Shown here: positions 8,231 through 17,075 of the stretch, piece after piece
Layout of the letters: each line of letters begins with the position of its first letter
How positions within the stretch are numbered: position 1 is the stretch's first letter
Origin: Gammaproteobacteria bacterium
GTDB taxonomy: Bacteria; Pseudomonadota; Gammaproteobacteria; Steroidobacterales; Steroidobacteraceae
DNA length: 43,284 bases
NCBI GenBank assembly: GCA_005878095.1
Contig: VBNH01000088.1
Span: 1-43,284 of the forward strand
Direction: 5' to 3'
Notes under the pieces: generated by a model
Database searches by the model: none
Seen by the model: the letters and a program-made list of their open reading frames with translations, nothing else
Told to the model about the DNA's origin: nothing
Position numbers and translations under genes: made by a program

Positions 8231-9550
8231 TCACTCGAAGTCACCCTCGAGATCCTTGCCGGCATAGTCCGTCATCCTGCTGGTCGCGAGCACCGACACC
8301 ACGCCACAGGCCGCAATGTAGACCCCGATCGCGTACGCGGATTGGTAGCGGGCGAACAGCCAGGCGGCGATGAACGGCGCCGGGCCACCGGCAATCACCG
8401 AGGCGAGCTGATACCCCAGTGACGCACCACTGTAGCGAACTCGCCCCTTGAACGATTCCGCGATGAGGGCCGCCTGCGGCCCGTACAGCATGTCGTGCGG
8501 GATGAGCGACAGCACGATGGCAAGGAAAATCAGGATCCTGTTGCCGCTGCCGAGCATTCCGAAATAAATGAATCCAAACACACCGGTCACGACCGCTCCC
8601 AGCATGTACATCTTCGTCCGTCCTATGAGGTCGGAGATGTGGCCAAACAGCGGGATCGAAACGAACGAAACGACCGAGGCGCTCAGTACTGAGACCAGCA
8701 GGAAGTCGCGCGGCAACTTCAATGTGCCGACTCCGTACGCGAACACAAACGCCGTGAAAATGTAGAATGGCGCCTGTTCGGCCATGCGCGCGAACATGCT
8801 CAAGACGATCTCTCTAGGGTGCCGTCGGAGCACCTCGCGGATCGGAGCGCGCTCGACCCTCCGCTCGGCGAGAATTCTGGCGAACACCGGGGTCTCGAGA
8901 ATGCCGAGCCGGATATACAGCCCGACGGCGACCAGGATCAGGCTGAACAGGAACGGCACCCGCCAGCCCCAATGGAGGAACTGCTCGCCCGACATCCGGC
9001 TGACAACCAGCACGGCCAGGTTCGCAAGGAACAGGCCACACGGCACCCCGAATTGCGGCCAGGATGCGATAAAGCCCCGCGAGCGGTTTGAGCGCGCCCA
9101 CTCCATGGACATCAGCACCGACCCGCCCCATTCGCCTCCGACGCCGATGCCCTGAATGAAGCGCAGCACCGTCAGGATCACTGCGCCCCAGATTCCAATC
9201 TGGTCGTAGGTCGGCACGAGCGCCACCAGAAAGGTGGCGATCCCCATGACCAGCAGCGTCGCGATCAGTGTCGACTTGCGGCCGATGCGATCGCCGAAAT
9301 GTCCGAAGATCGCGGCGCCGATGGGGCGCGCCAGGAAGCCGACGGCATAAATGGTGAATGCCTCGAGCGTGCCGACCAGCGGGTCCGATTTCGGGAAGTA
9401 CAGCTGGGCGAACACGAGTCCGGTCACCACGCTGTACAGAAAGAAGTCATACCACTCGATGGCGGTGCCGACGGTGGCGGCGATGACTGCACGCCTGAGT
9501 TGAATTCCGTGTTCCAGCTCTGAAAGCGTGGCGACGTTGCTCGCGACCAT
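8231..9550 (-). CDS. MFS transporter, metabolite:H+ symporter (MHS) type
   Basis: 439 residues with about twelve hydrophobic helices. Family marks are TAIEWYDFFLY in helix 1, GHFGDRIGRKSTL in the loop between helices 2 and 3, RFIQGIGVGGEWGGS in helix 4, and a second half-motif GHISDLIGRTKMY. These are typical of the ShiA/ProP/KgtP branch, which imports organic acids or osmolytes with protons. The substrate cannot be read from sequence. The ATG at 9550 has AGGGG about eight bases upstream. It converges on the response regulator and diverges from the secreted protein at 9740. Confidence 0.9.
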   Translation of the reverse strand: MVASNVATLSELEHGIQLRRAVIAATVGTAIEWYDFFLYSVVTGLVFAQLYFPKSDPLVGTLEAFTIYAVGFLARPIGAAIFGHFGDRIGRKSTLIATLLVMGIATFLVALVPTYDQIGIWGAVILTVLRFIQGIGVGGEWGGSVLMSMEWARSNRSRGFIASWPQFGVPCGLFLANLAVLVVSRMSGEQFLHWGWRVPFLFSLILVAVGLYIRLGILETPVFARILAERRVERAPIREVLRRHPREIVLSMFARMAEQAPFYIFTAFVFAYGVGTLKLPRDFLLVSVLSASVVSFVSIPLFGHISDLIGRTKMYMLGAVVTGVFGFIYFGMLGSGNRILIFLAIVLSLIPHDMLYGPQAALIAESFKGRVRYSGASLGYQLASVIAGGPAPFIAAWLFARYQSAYAIGVYIAACGVVSVLATSRMTDYAGKDLEGDFE

Positions 9551-9739
9551 GTTCGTTGCCCCTGTTCTTGGCGGTCGGTCGGAAGCTTAAACCAGTGCCC
9601 GCCGGTGAGGAAACTGGCCGACCCGGTTAGGCGGGGCGCCGGCGCCGTGGCCGCAGCTTGTCCCGCTCGAGTGCATTTGCAGTACGCGTCAGAAAGGCGT
9701 CAGATACACGGCCTGAAACGTACCCGAGGAGGGGGCTCC

Positions 9740-10354
9740 ATGAGCAAGGCAATTCACTGGGTCTGCGCCGGCGCGGCAATCCTTGGTTTGGGCGGATCGG
9801 CCTGGGCGGCCGATGCGCCGGCCGCCGAGACTCCTGCGATGCACCATGGCGCCAGCGCCAAGGATGCCAGGACGGCCCCGACGGATGAGGAACTGATTGC
9901 CAGCGCCATGAAGGCGGCGCCCAAGAAGGTCGCCGAGACCGCCACCATCGTGGCTCCCGACCCGAAGGGCGGGATGCGCACGCTGCGCAACGGGAGCAAT
10001 GGCTTCACGTGTATGCCCGACAATCCCGAAACACCGGGCCCCGACCCAATGTGCTGGGACAAGAATGCCGGGGCGTGGATTGATGCGTATCTGCACCACC
10101 AGACGCCCCCGTCGGGGAAAGTCGGCTTCATGTACATGCTCGCCGGTGGCACTGACGCCAGCAACACGGATCCGTATGCTGCAAAGCCGACTGCCAGCAA
10201 CCACTGGATCAAGACCGGGCCGCACGTCATGATCGTTGGCGCCGACGCCAGCTTCTATGACACCTATCCGAAGAGCGCGGACCCGGACGCCAAGAGCCCT
10301 TACGTGATGTGGGCGGGTACTCCCTATCAGCACCTGATGGCGCCAATCCGTTAG
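9740..10354 (+). CDS. secreted protein of unknown function upstream of methanethiol oxidase
   Basis: 204 residues with a clear signal peptide (about 1-24, cleavage near AWAADA) and a mature domain containing two Cys (in FTCMPD and PMCWDK), several Met and His, and aromatic-rich segments such as YLHHQTPP and YVMWAGTPYQHL. I do not recognise a named family. AGGAGGGGG ends just before the start. It lies 143 bp before the methanethiol oxidase gene on the same strand, so they may share a transcript. The His/Met content would suit a metal-handling or periplasmic accessory role, but that is a guess. Confidence 0.75.
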   Translation: MSKAIHWVCAGAAILGLGGSAWAADAPAAETPAMHHGASAKDARTAPTDEELIASAMKAAPKKVAETATIVAPDPKGGMRTLRNGSNGFTCMPDNPETPGPDPMCWDKNAGAWIDAYLHHQTPPSGKVGFMYMLAGGTDASNTDPYAAKPTASNHWIKTGPHVMIVGADASFYDTYPKSADPDAKSPYVMWAGTPYQHLMAPIR

Positions 10355-10497
10355 GGGCCGATCGGGCAGAGGTGCGGCGCGAAGCGCCCCTGCACGAGGA
10401 CCCTGCTGGCCCGGGGACGGGCCGGGGAGTAGAGTCGCGCGGGGCGCGGCGAGCGGGCGGGTGCGCCTACCGCCGGCCGGAAAGCGAGGGTCAGCGT

Positions 10498-11817
10498 ATG
10501 CGGCAGTCATCGCAGTGTGCGGTTGTTGTGGTGAATGTGTGCCTGTGCTTCGGCACCGCAGTACCGAATGCGCTCGCGGATGAAACCTGTAACTCCCCGT
10601 ATATCAGTAACCTCATCAAGGGCCAGGAAGATTTCGTTCACGTCTGGACCCTCGGCGTAGAAGGCCTGGGCGACGGGTCCGACAAACTCGTCACGGTCGA
10701 TGCGAACCCGGCGTCGAAGACCTACGGCAGGGTCGTTGACAGCTTATCGGTCGGCGGGCGCGGCGAAGCGCATCACATGGGATTCACCGACGATCGCAAG
10801 TTTCTCTGGGCGGGCGGACTGGATGACAGCAAGATCCATGTCTTCGACGTCGGCACCAATCCGTCCAAACCGAAGTTGATTCGCACCATCACCGACTTGC
10901 CGGCGAAGACCAAATTCGTCGGTCCACATACTTTCTATGCGCTGCCGGGACGGATGCTGATCGGCAACCTCTCCAACACCGCCGACAAGGGCGGGGTCAC
11001 CGGGATGGCGCTGTACAACAACAAAGGCACGCTGGTCGCCAGATATGACATGCCCAGCGTTTCGCTCGGCGGGGTGAAGGGAGACGGGTATGGTTACGAC
11101 ATAGCGATCAATCCGGCCAAGAACGTTCTGCTGACGTCGAGTTTCGCCGGTTGGCAGAATTACATGCGTGAGCTGGGAGATCTCATCAAGGATGCCGAGG
11201 CGATGAAGCACTTCGGCAACACGATGGTAGTGTGGAACCTGAAGTCCATGCGGCCGACTCAGGTGCTGAGCGTGCCGGGTGCGCCCCTGGAGATCCGCTG
11301 GTCGCTCGCGCCCGGCCAGAACTGGGCGATCACGGCGGCGGCGTTGACAGCGAAGCTATGGCTGATCAAGCAAGCCGAGGGCGGTGCCTGGAGTGCCAGG
11401 GAGGTTGGAACGATTGGCAACCCGGCGCAGGTTCCGTTGCCCGTCGATATCTCCATTACGGCAGCCGGCAAGGGCTTGTGGGTCAATACGTTCATGGATG
11501 GCACCACGCACTACTTTGATCTCACCGATCCGGAACACCCCAAGGAGACCTATCAGCGGCGGATCGGCACTCAGGTCAACATGATCTCGCAGAGCTGGGA
11601 CGGCAAGCGGGTGTACATGACTTCCAGCCTGCTGGCGCACTGGGACAAGAAGGGGGCGGACAACGAGCAGTTCCTGCGCGCCTTCAACTGGGACGGTCAC
11701 GCGCTGACGCCGGCCTTCGAAGTCGATTTCACCAAGGAGAAATTGGGCCGGCCTCATCACATGAAATTTACCGCGCGGGCCAACCAGTCGCGCACGCTCG
11801 CAGCGCTTGCCCGGTAG
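10498..11817 (+). CDS. mtoX: methanethiol oxidase (selenium-binding protein SBP56 family), periplasmic
   Basis: 439 residues with a signal peptide (about 1-26). The mature protein is SBP56-like: C31 in ETCNSPY, the block EGQ-like GQEDFVHVWTLG, EAHHMGFTDD, GPHTFYALPG, a NTMVVWNLK strand, and the C-terminal RPHHMKF. The repeated His motifs fit the copper site of bacterial methanethiol oxidase, which converts methanethiol with oxygen to formaldehyde, hydrogen sulfide and hydrogen peroxide. Known mtoX loci carry an SCO1/SenC gene and often mauG; here an SCO gene follows after 9 bp and no mauG is present. The ATG at 10498 precedes the signal peptide; the frame is open further upstream but without coding character. 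The substrate assignment rests on family and context. Confidence 0.82.
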   Translation: MRQSSQCAVVVVNVCLCFGTAVPNALADETCNSPYISNLIKGQEDFVHVWTLGVEGLGDGSDKLVTVDANPASKTYGRVVDSLSVGGRGEAHHMGFTDDRKFLWAGGLDDSKIHVFDVGTNPSKPKLIRTITDLPAKTKFVGPHTFYALPGRMLIGNLSNTADKGGVTGMALYNNKGTLVARYDMPSVSLGGVKGDGYGYDIAINPAKNVLLTSSFAGWQNYMRELGDLIKDAEAMKHFGNTMVVWNLKSMRPTQVLSVPGAPLEIRWSLAPGQNWAITAAALTAKLWLIKQAEGGAWSAREVGTIGNPAQVPLPVDISITAAGKGLWVNTFMDGTTHYFDLTDPEHPKETYQRRIGTQVNMISQSWDGKRVYMTSSLLAHWDKKGADNEQFLRAFNWDGHALTPAFEVDFTKEKLGRPHHMKFTARANQSRTLAALAR

Positions 11818-11826
11818 TGGAACGCC

Positions 11827-12537
11827 ATGCTCCGCGTCTCGAGGCGCGTGGTGGCCTGTCTGTCGATCCTGGCGAGCGCACAGGCAGCCGTCGATGTGAG
11901 CCCGGCGACGGCACCGCGGATGGAATTCACTCCGTTGGCGCCGGGCACCTATCAGCTGCAGGCGATTCAGTCCGTCGAGGACGCGACGTTACTGGACGAA
12001 CGCGCGCGTCCGGTACGACTGAGCGCCTTGACCCAGGGCAAGATTACGCTGCTGACGTTTTTCTACACTTACTGCGTGGATCCCCTCGGCTGCCCGTTTG
12101 CACATCAAACATTGACCCTGCTCCGCGAGCGGATCCTGCGGGATCGGGAGCTGGCGCGCGAAGTTCGATTCGTCGGCATCAGTTGTGATCCCGGCACCGA
12201 CACGCCGGATGTCCTGGCGCGATATGCCATGGATTTCACGACGGACTCACGATTTGAGTGGCGATTTCTCACGGCGCGATCGGTGTCGGCACTGCTGCCG
12301 GTGCTCGATGACTTCGGCCAGGACGTCAGTGTGGATGTGGACGAGAGCGGGCGAGCCACCCGGGCGCTGCACCACATGCTGAAGGTCTTTCTGATCGACC
12401 ACCGCGGCAGGGTGCGGGAAATCTACTCGCTCGCCTACCTGCAGCCGCAAGTCATGCTGAATGACATCAGAACCCTGTATCTCGAGCGGCGCAGCGGCTT
12501 GGCCGGCGCCCGTACGGCCGCTCGCCGCGCACAGTGA
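11827..12537 (+). CDS. SCO1/SenC-family copper chaperone with CX5C motif
   Basis: 236 residues, with a signal peptide (about 1-21) and a thioredoxin-like fold. The copper motif is C83-x5-C89 (TYCVDPLGCPF) rather than the CxxxC of respiratory SCO proteins. The distal His is kept in LHHMLKVFLIDHRG (H182/H183). The start is 9 bp after the mtoX stop, so the two are co-transcribed. SCO proteins deliver copper to a partner enzyme in the periplasm, and the natural client here is the methanethiol oxidase. The longer Cys spacing may mark a subfamily dedicated to that enzyme. It converges on the livM gene with only 35 bp between stops. Confidence 0.85.
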   Translation: MLRVSRRVVACLSILASAQAAVDVSPATAPRMEFTPLAPGTYQLQAIQSVEDATLLDERARPVRLSALTQGKITLLTFFYTYCVDPLGCPFAHQTLTLLRERILRDRELAREVRFVGISCDPGTDTPDVLARYAMDFTTDSRFEWRFLTARSVSALLPVLDDFGQDVSVDVDESGRATRALHHMLKVFLIDHRGRVREIYSLAYLQPQVMLNDIRTLYLERRSGLAGARTAARRAQ

Positions 12538-12572
12538 CTGCTCCGCACCTGCTGCGCTGCAGGGGCGGGGTT

Positions 12573-13496
12573 TCAGTGGCGCAATCGCAGTGCCGCCAGC
12601 TCTCCGACGATACCCCGGCGGAACGACAATACGCAGGCAACGAAGACTGCGCCGATGATCGCAGTCACCCAGCCGCCGACGATGTCAGAGAGGTACTGCT
12701 GCAGAGTGACGACGAGCGCCGCGCCGACTATCGGGCCAAAGAAGGTCCCGGTGCCGCCCAGCAGCGTCATCAGGATCACTTCCCCGGAGGTCGACTGCTG
12801 GACATCCGAAAGCGTTACGAATCCCAGCACCAGGGCTTTCAGCGAGCCGGCGAGCCCCGCGAGCGTCGCGGAGAGCACGAACGCGACCAGCTTGTAACGA
12901 CTGATGTCGTAGCCGAGCGAGATGGCGCGCGACTCGTTGTCGCGTATGGCTTTCAGGACCTGGCCAAATGGAGAGTGGACCACGCGTCGGATGAAAACGA
13001 ACACCGCCAGGAACGCGGCGAGCACCAGATAGTACATCGCCAGGTCGGACCTCAGCGGCAACACGCCGAGGAGGCTCCCCCGCGGTACACCCTGCAGGCC
13101 GTTCTCCCCGCCGGTGAAGGGCGCCTCGAGGCACACGAAATACGCCAGTTGCGCCAGCGCGAGTGTGATCATGGCGAAATAGATGCCGTGGCGCCGGATT
13201 GCGATTGCGCCGATCGCCAGGCCGAGAGCTCCGGAGACCACGACCCCGCCCAGGATGGCCGCCGCCGGTCCCCAGGCGTGCGCGGTGACCAGCCACGAGG
13301 TCGCGTAGGCCGCGGATCCGAAAAACGCCGCGTGTCCGAACGACAGCATGCGGCCGAAGCCGAGCAGCAGGTTGTAAGCGCATGCGAACATCGCGAAGCA
13401 CAGCAGCTGCATCATGAACACCGGGTAGAGCCCCAGCATTGGAGCGCACAGCGCGAACAGAGCGGTGAGCGCGTAGAACAGTCCGGTGCTGCGCAC
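12573..13496 (-). CDS. livM: Liv-type ABC transporter permease, LivM
   Basis: 307 residues and eight to nine hydrophobic helices. LivM marks are GFGRMLSFGHAAFFG near residue 50, IYFAMITLALAQL, FTGGENGLQGVP, and the cytoplasmic coupling segment GQVLKAIRDNESRAISLGYD, followed by LLGGTGTFFGPIVGA. Length is normal for the family. It starts 4 bp after livH stops and is the last gene of the operon. The family imports branched-chain amino acids, amides or urea; the substrate here is not determined. Confidence 0.93.
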   Translation of the reverse strand: MRSTGLFYALTALFALCAPMLGLYPVFMMQLLCFAMFACAYNLLLGFGRMLSFGHAAFFGSAAYATSWLVTAHAWGPAAAILGGVVVSGALGLAIGAIAIRRHGIYFAMITLALAQLAYFVCLEAPFTGGENGLQGVPRGSLLGVLPLRSDLAMYYLVLAAFLAVFVFIRRVVHSPFGQVLKAIRDNESRAISLGYDISRYKLVAFVLSATLAGLAGSLKALVLGFVTLSDVQQSTSGEVILMTLLGGTGTFFGPIVGAALVVTLQQYLSDIVGGWVTAIIGAVFVACVLSFRRGIVGELAALRLRH

Positions 13497-13500
13497 GGCG

Positions 13501-14247
13501 CTATTCTTTCCCGAACAGGCCCGCGGGCCGCAGGATCAGCACCAGCGCCATGATGATGAATACGACGATGTTCGATGCTTCGGGGTAAATGACTTTCGTG
13601 AACCCCTCGACGAGCCCTAAGACGAGTCCGCTGACGATGGCACCGAGCATCGATCCCATCCCCCCGATCACCACCACCGCAAATACTACGATCACGAGCG
13701 AGGTGCCCATGTGGGAGTTCACCAGCACCACCGGGGCCGCCAGCACCCCCGCGAGCGCAGCCAGCGCCACGCCGCCGCCGTAGGTGGCGGCCATCAGGAG
13801 CGGCACATTGACGCCGAAGGCCTGCAGAAGCGGTGCGTTCTCGGTGGCGGCACGCAGGGTTGCACCCAGGCGGGTACGTTCGATGACGAACCAGGTGGCG
13901 AAGCAGACCACTACCGAGGCGATGATCACCCAGGCGCGATAAAGCGGGGGATCGAGCCGGTAGAGACGGCGCAGCAACAGCCGTTCCACCAGAATACCGA
14001 GCAGGCCGACCACCAACGGCGCGAGCAGCAGCGCGATCCAGTAATTGATTCCGAACCACTGCAGCCCGAGCAGGGCGGCGAACGCACCCAGGGTATAAAA
14101 GGCGCCGTGGGCGAAGTTGACGACGCCCATCAGGCCAAATATCAGGGCGAGCCCGAGGCTGAGCATGGCGTAGAACGATCCGTTCACGAGGCCGAGCATC
14201 AGCTGCCCGGGTATGACTGCGACGGGAATGCCGAGGATTTCGGTCAC
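13501..14247 (-). CDS. livH: Liv-type ABC transporter permease, LivH, with internal deletion
   Basis: 248 residues instead of the usual 285-300. The N-terminal part (GLVNGSFYAMLSLGLALIFGLMG, NFAHGAFY) and the C-terminal part (FVIERTRLGATLRAATEN, VVIGGMGSMLGAIVSG) are well conserved. At residues 100-103 the sequence jumps from LLRRLYRLDP directly to LYRAWVIIAS. In family members about 45 residues lie between these blocks and include a membrane helix and a periplasmic loop. The reading frame is intact through the junction (near 13942-13950). Either this is a real in-frame deletion that alters or disables the pore, or an assembly fault. The neighbouring LivF also carries a damaging-looking change. 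Confidence 0.88.
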   Translation of the reverse strand: MTEILGIPVAVIPGQLMLGLVNGSFYAMLSLGLALIFGLMGVVNFAHGAFYTLGAFAALLGLQWFGINYWIALLLAPLVVGLLGILVERLLLRRLYRLDPPLYRAWVIIASVVVCFATWFVIERTRLGATLRAATENAPLLQAFGVNVPLLMAATYGGGVALAALAGVLAAPVVLVNSHMGTSLVIVVFAVVVIGGMGSMLGAIVSGLVLGLVEGFTKVIYPEASNIVVFIIMALVLILRPAGLFGKE

Positions 14248-14328
14248 GCAGTTCCCTAAAAAGGATGGCGGCGCTGCTTCAGGAGAGCGGGCCGCACCCC
14301 TGCTCGGTACCCACGCAGGACGGCCTGG

Positions 14329-15534
14329 CTACTTGCTGGCGAGCGGACAAAGACCCGTGACAGGACCGAACGCCTCCTCGCCGTTCATCTTCTTCACCAT
14401 CTTGTAGTAGTCCCACGGGTACTTGGATTCCTGCGGCGACTTGACCTGCATCACGTACATGTCGTGGATCATCACGCCGTCCGCGCGGAGGTAGCCGCCG
14501 CTGGCGAACATGTCGTTGATCTTCATTCGCTTCAGTTCCGCCATGACCTTGTCGGAATCCGTGCTTCCCACGGCCTTGACGGCCTTGAGATAGGTGGTGG
14601 TGGCCGAATAGATGCCGGCCTGATCCATGGTCGGCTGTCTGTTCATCTTGGCGAAGTAGCGCTTGGCGTAGGCGCGCGTGTCCGGGTTCAGGTCCCAGTA
14701 CCAGCCGGTGGTCAGGTAGAGCCCCTGTGCGGTCTTGAGACCCAGGCTGTGGATGTCGGTGAGGAAGGCAAGCAGCGCCGCCGGCTTCATCGTCCGGGTG
14801 ATCCCGAATTCGTTGGCGGCCTTCAGGGAGTTGCTGAAGTCAGTTCCGGCATTCGCCAGGCCCAGCACCTGCGCGCCCGAAGCCTGGGCCTGCAGCAGGA
14901 AGGAGGAGAAATCCGCCGCTCCGAGCGGTACCCGTACCGCACCGACGTTCTTGCCGCCGTGCGCCTCGACCACCTTGGAGGCCGCGTTCTGCAGCTGCGT
15001 GCCGAAGGCATAATCCGCCGTCAGATAGAACCAGCTCTTGCCGCCGGCGTTGACGATGGCGGTTGCGGTGCCGTTGGCGAGGGCGGTCGTATCGTAGACA
15101 TAGTGGACCGTGTAGGGCGTGCAGTCCTCGTTGGTCAGGGACGCGCCGCCCGCGCCGATGACGAACAATGGCACTTTCTTCACCGCCGCAACTTTCGCCA
15201 TGGCGATATTGACCCCGGTGTTGGACCCGCCCAGCAACAGGTCGAGGCCAGCCTCGTCGGCCCACTGGCGGAACTTCGACGCCCCGATGTCGGGCTTGTT
15301 CTGGTGGTCGGCGCTCAGCGTCACGATCTTCTTGCCGAGTACCGTGCCGCCGAAGTCCGCGATCGCCATGTTGATGGCCTCAACCCCGCCCGCGCCGAGT
15401 ACGTCCGCGTACACGCCGGACATGTCATCGATGTCACCGATTACTATTTGATCGGCCGCGGCCAGCGCTGCGCGCGAGACTGCCGCGGTCGCCAACGCCG
15501 CAGCCATTGCCATCGCCAACGTCTGCAGTTTCAT
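14329..15534 (-). CDS. periplasmic substrate-binding protein of Liv-type ABC transporter
   Basis: 401 residues with a signal peptide (about 1-26, ending ALAAADQI). The mature part is a type I periplasmic binding protein (Peripla_BP_6): IVIGDIDDMSGVYADVLG near the start, LSADHQNKPDIGASKFRQW, LGGSNTGVNIAMAKVA for ligand contacts, and YDYYKMVKK near the end. The start is set by GAGGAGAG upstream of ATG 15534; the frame is open for eight more codons. The operon order livG-livF-binding protein-livH-livM and the divergent amidase suggest an amide, amino acid or related ligand. Length is normal. Confidence 0.92.
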   Translation of the reverse strand: MKLQTLAMAMAAALATAAVSRAALAAADQIVIGDIDDMSGVYADVLGAGGVEAINMAIADFGGTVLGKKIVTLSADHQNKPDIGASKFRQWADEAGLDLLLGGSNTGVNIAMAKVAAVKKVPLFVIGAGGASLTNEDCTPYTVHYVYDTTALANGTATAIVNAGGKSWFYLTADYAFGTQLQNAASKVVEAHGGKNVGAVRVPLGAADFSSFLLQAQASGAQVLGLANAGTDFSNSLKAANEFGITRTMKPAALLAFLTDIHSLGLKTAQGLYLTTGWYWDLNPDTRAYAKRYFAKMNRQPTMDQAGIYSATTTYLKAVKAVGSTDSDKVMAELKRMKINDMFASGGYLRADGVMIHDMYVMQVKSPQESKYPWDYYKMVKKMNGEEAFGPVTGLCPLASK

Positions 15535-15561
15535 GGGGCTCTCCTCGTGATGCGTCAAGAG

Positions 15562-16266
15562 TCACACGCCAAGATACCGGCGCAGCAGGGTCATCTTGTC
15601 GGGAAGTTCGCGCGCGGTGAAACCTTCCACCATCCGGCCGCGCTCCATGATGTAGAACCGGTCGGCCAGGAGGGCAGCGAAACGGAAGTTCTGCTCCGCC
15701 ATGACGATCGTGTAGCCTTGCTCCCGCAATCGCTGCACGGTTCGCGACAGGGCGTGAACGATCACGGGAGCGAGTCCCTCCGAAATCTCATCAAGCAGCA
15801 GCAGCCTGGCGCCGGTGCGCAGGATTCGTGCCAGCGCGAGCATCTGCTGCTCACCGCCGGAGAGATGCGTCCCGCGGCTCGCGCGCCGCTCCTGCAGGTT
15901 GGGAAACATAGCGTAGATCTCGGCGATTGACATTCCGCCCGGCGCGAGCGCAGGTGGGAGCAGCAGGTTCTCCTCGGTCGACAGGCTGGCATAGATGCCG
16001 CGCTCCTCCGGGCAGTACCCGACCCCCAGGTGTGCGATCTGGTGCGGCGCCAGGGAGATCGTCTCGCGACCGTCGATCATTACCGAACCGCATCGGCTGC
16101 CGACCAGGCCGAGCATCGCTTTGAGAGTCGTGGTCCGCCCGGCCCCGTTGCGGCCGAGCAGCGTGACGACTTCGCCGCGGTTGACGTGGTACTCGACGCC
16201 CTGCAGTACGTGGGACTCGCCGTAGTAGGCGTGCAGAGCGGTCGCGCGCAGCAGTTCCGCCGCCAT
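15562..16266 (-). CDS. livF: Liv-type ABC transporter ATPase, LivF, with Walker A Lys-to-Arg change
   Basis: 234 residues. The ABC signature LSGGEQQMLALARIL, Walker B LLLLDEISEGLAP, and the H-loop position (occupied by Gln in MAEQNFR, as is usual in LivF) are present. The Walker A motif reads GRNGAGRTT, with R44 (codon CGG, 16135-16137) where an invariant Lys contacts ATP phosphates. Such a change usually cripples hydrolysis. The ATG overlaps the livG stop by one base (TGATG), so the two ATPases are co-translated. Because they act as a heterodimer, one normal site remains in LivG. Confidence 0.93.
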   Translation of the reverse strand: MAAELLRATALHAYYGESHVLQGVEYHVNRGEVVTLLGRNGAGRTTTLKAMLGLVGSRCGSVMIDGRETISLAPHQIAHLGVGYCPEERGIYASLSTEENLLLPPALAPGGMSIAEIYAMFPNLQERRASRGTHLSGGEQQMLALARILRTGARLLLLDEISEGLAPVIVHALSRTVQRLREQGYTIVMAEQNFRFAALLADRFYIMERGRMVEGFTARELPDKMTLLRRYLGV

Positions 16267-17075
16267 CAGCGCGTCATCCCCGGCTCGGCACCAGTGGAAC
16301 CCATGTAGGCCTCTATCACCAGTGGGTTGCGCGCGACCTCGGCGTAGCTGCCGCTGGCTATGATCTGGCCCCGCTGCAGCACCGTGATGGTATCGGCAAT
16401 CATCGCGACCACCTCCATGTTGTGCTCGACCATGAGGATCGTGCGATTCGCGGAGGCCTGCTTGATGAGGGTCGTGACCCGGTCGACGTCCTCGTGGCCC
16501 ATTCCCTGCGTCGGTTCATCGAGCAGCATCAGCTCCGGGTCCATCGCCAGCGTGGTGGCGATCTCGAGCGCGCGCTTGCGGCCGTAGGGCAACTCAACCG
16601 CGACCACGCTCGCGAAAGCGCCGAGGTCCACCACCTGCAGCAGTTCCACGGCCCGGGCGTTGAGAACCTCGAGAGTCGATTCGCGCTTCCAGAAGTGGAA
16701 CGTCGTCGCCAGCGAGCGCTGCAGGGCGATGCGAACGTTTTCCAGCACCGTCAGGTGGGGAAACACGGCGGACAGCTGGAACGAGCGAACGATGCCGCGG
16801 CGCGCCACCTCGGCCGGCTTTTCGAAGGTGATGTCCTCACCGCGGTAGATGATCTGACCGCGGGTTGGGATCAGGAACTTGGTGAGCAGGTTGAAGAAGG
16901 TTGTCTTGCCCGCGCCGTTGGGACCGATCAGCGCATGGATCTGACCGCGGCGCACCCGCAGATCGACGTTGCTCACGGCGACAAAGCCGCTGAACTCCTT
17001 GGTCAGTTGGCGCGTTTCGATGATGAAACCGTCAGCTGTGCTTGGCGGCGCGGCTGCCACGGCGGCTTTCCCCAC
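16266..17075 (-). CDS. livG: Liv-type ABC transporter ATPase, LivG
   Basis: 269 residues. Walker A is GPNGAGKTT (intact), Walker B LMLLDEPTQGMG, the H-loop MVEHNMEVV, and the signature is LPYGRKRALEIA, a form common in LivG. First gene of the operon. The start at GTG 17075 has no clear ribosome site; a GTG 15 bases further in is an alternative, since the ABC domain proper begins near IIETRQLTKEF. It diverges from the amidase gene, with the shared promoter region in 17076-17323. Confidence 0.92.
   Translation of the reverse strand: MGKAAVAAAPPSTADGFIIETRQLTKEFSGFVAVSNVDLRVRRGQIHALIGPNGAGKTTFFNLLTKFLIPTRGQIIYRGEDITFEKPAEVARRGIVRSFQLSAVFPHLTVLENVRIALQRSLATTFHFWKRESTLEVLNARAVELLQVVDLGAFASVVAVELPYGRKRALEIATTLAMDPELMLLDEPTQGMGHEDVDRVTTLIKQASANRTILMVEHNMEVVAMIADTITVLQRGQIIASGSYAEVARNPLVIEAYMGSTGAEPGMTR

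Noticed and set aside
12534-13553. 339-codon open frame on the plus strand
   Set aside because: Antisense shadow of livM; highly charged, low-complexity translation with no recognisable motif.
14464-15930. 488-codon open frame on the plus strand
   Set aside because: It is antisense to the substrate-binding protein and part of livF, which have full family motifs; its translation is Arg/His/Gly-rich without any fold signal. GC-rich DNA often leaves such frames open.
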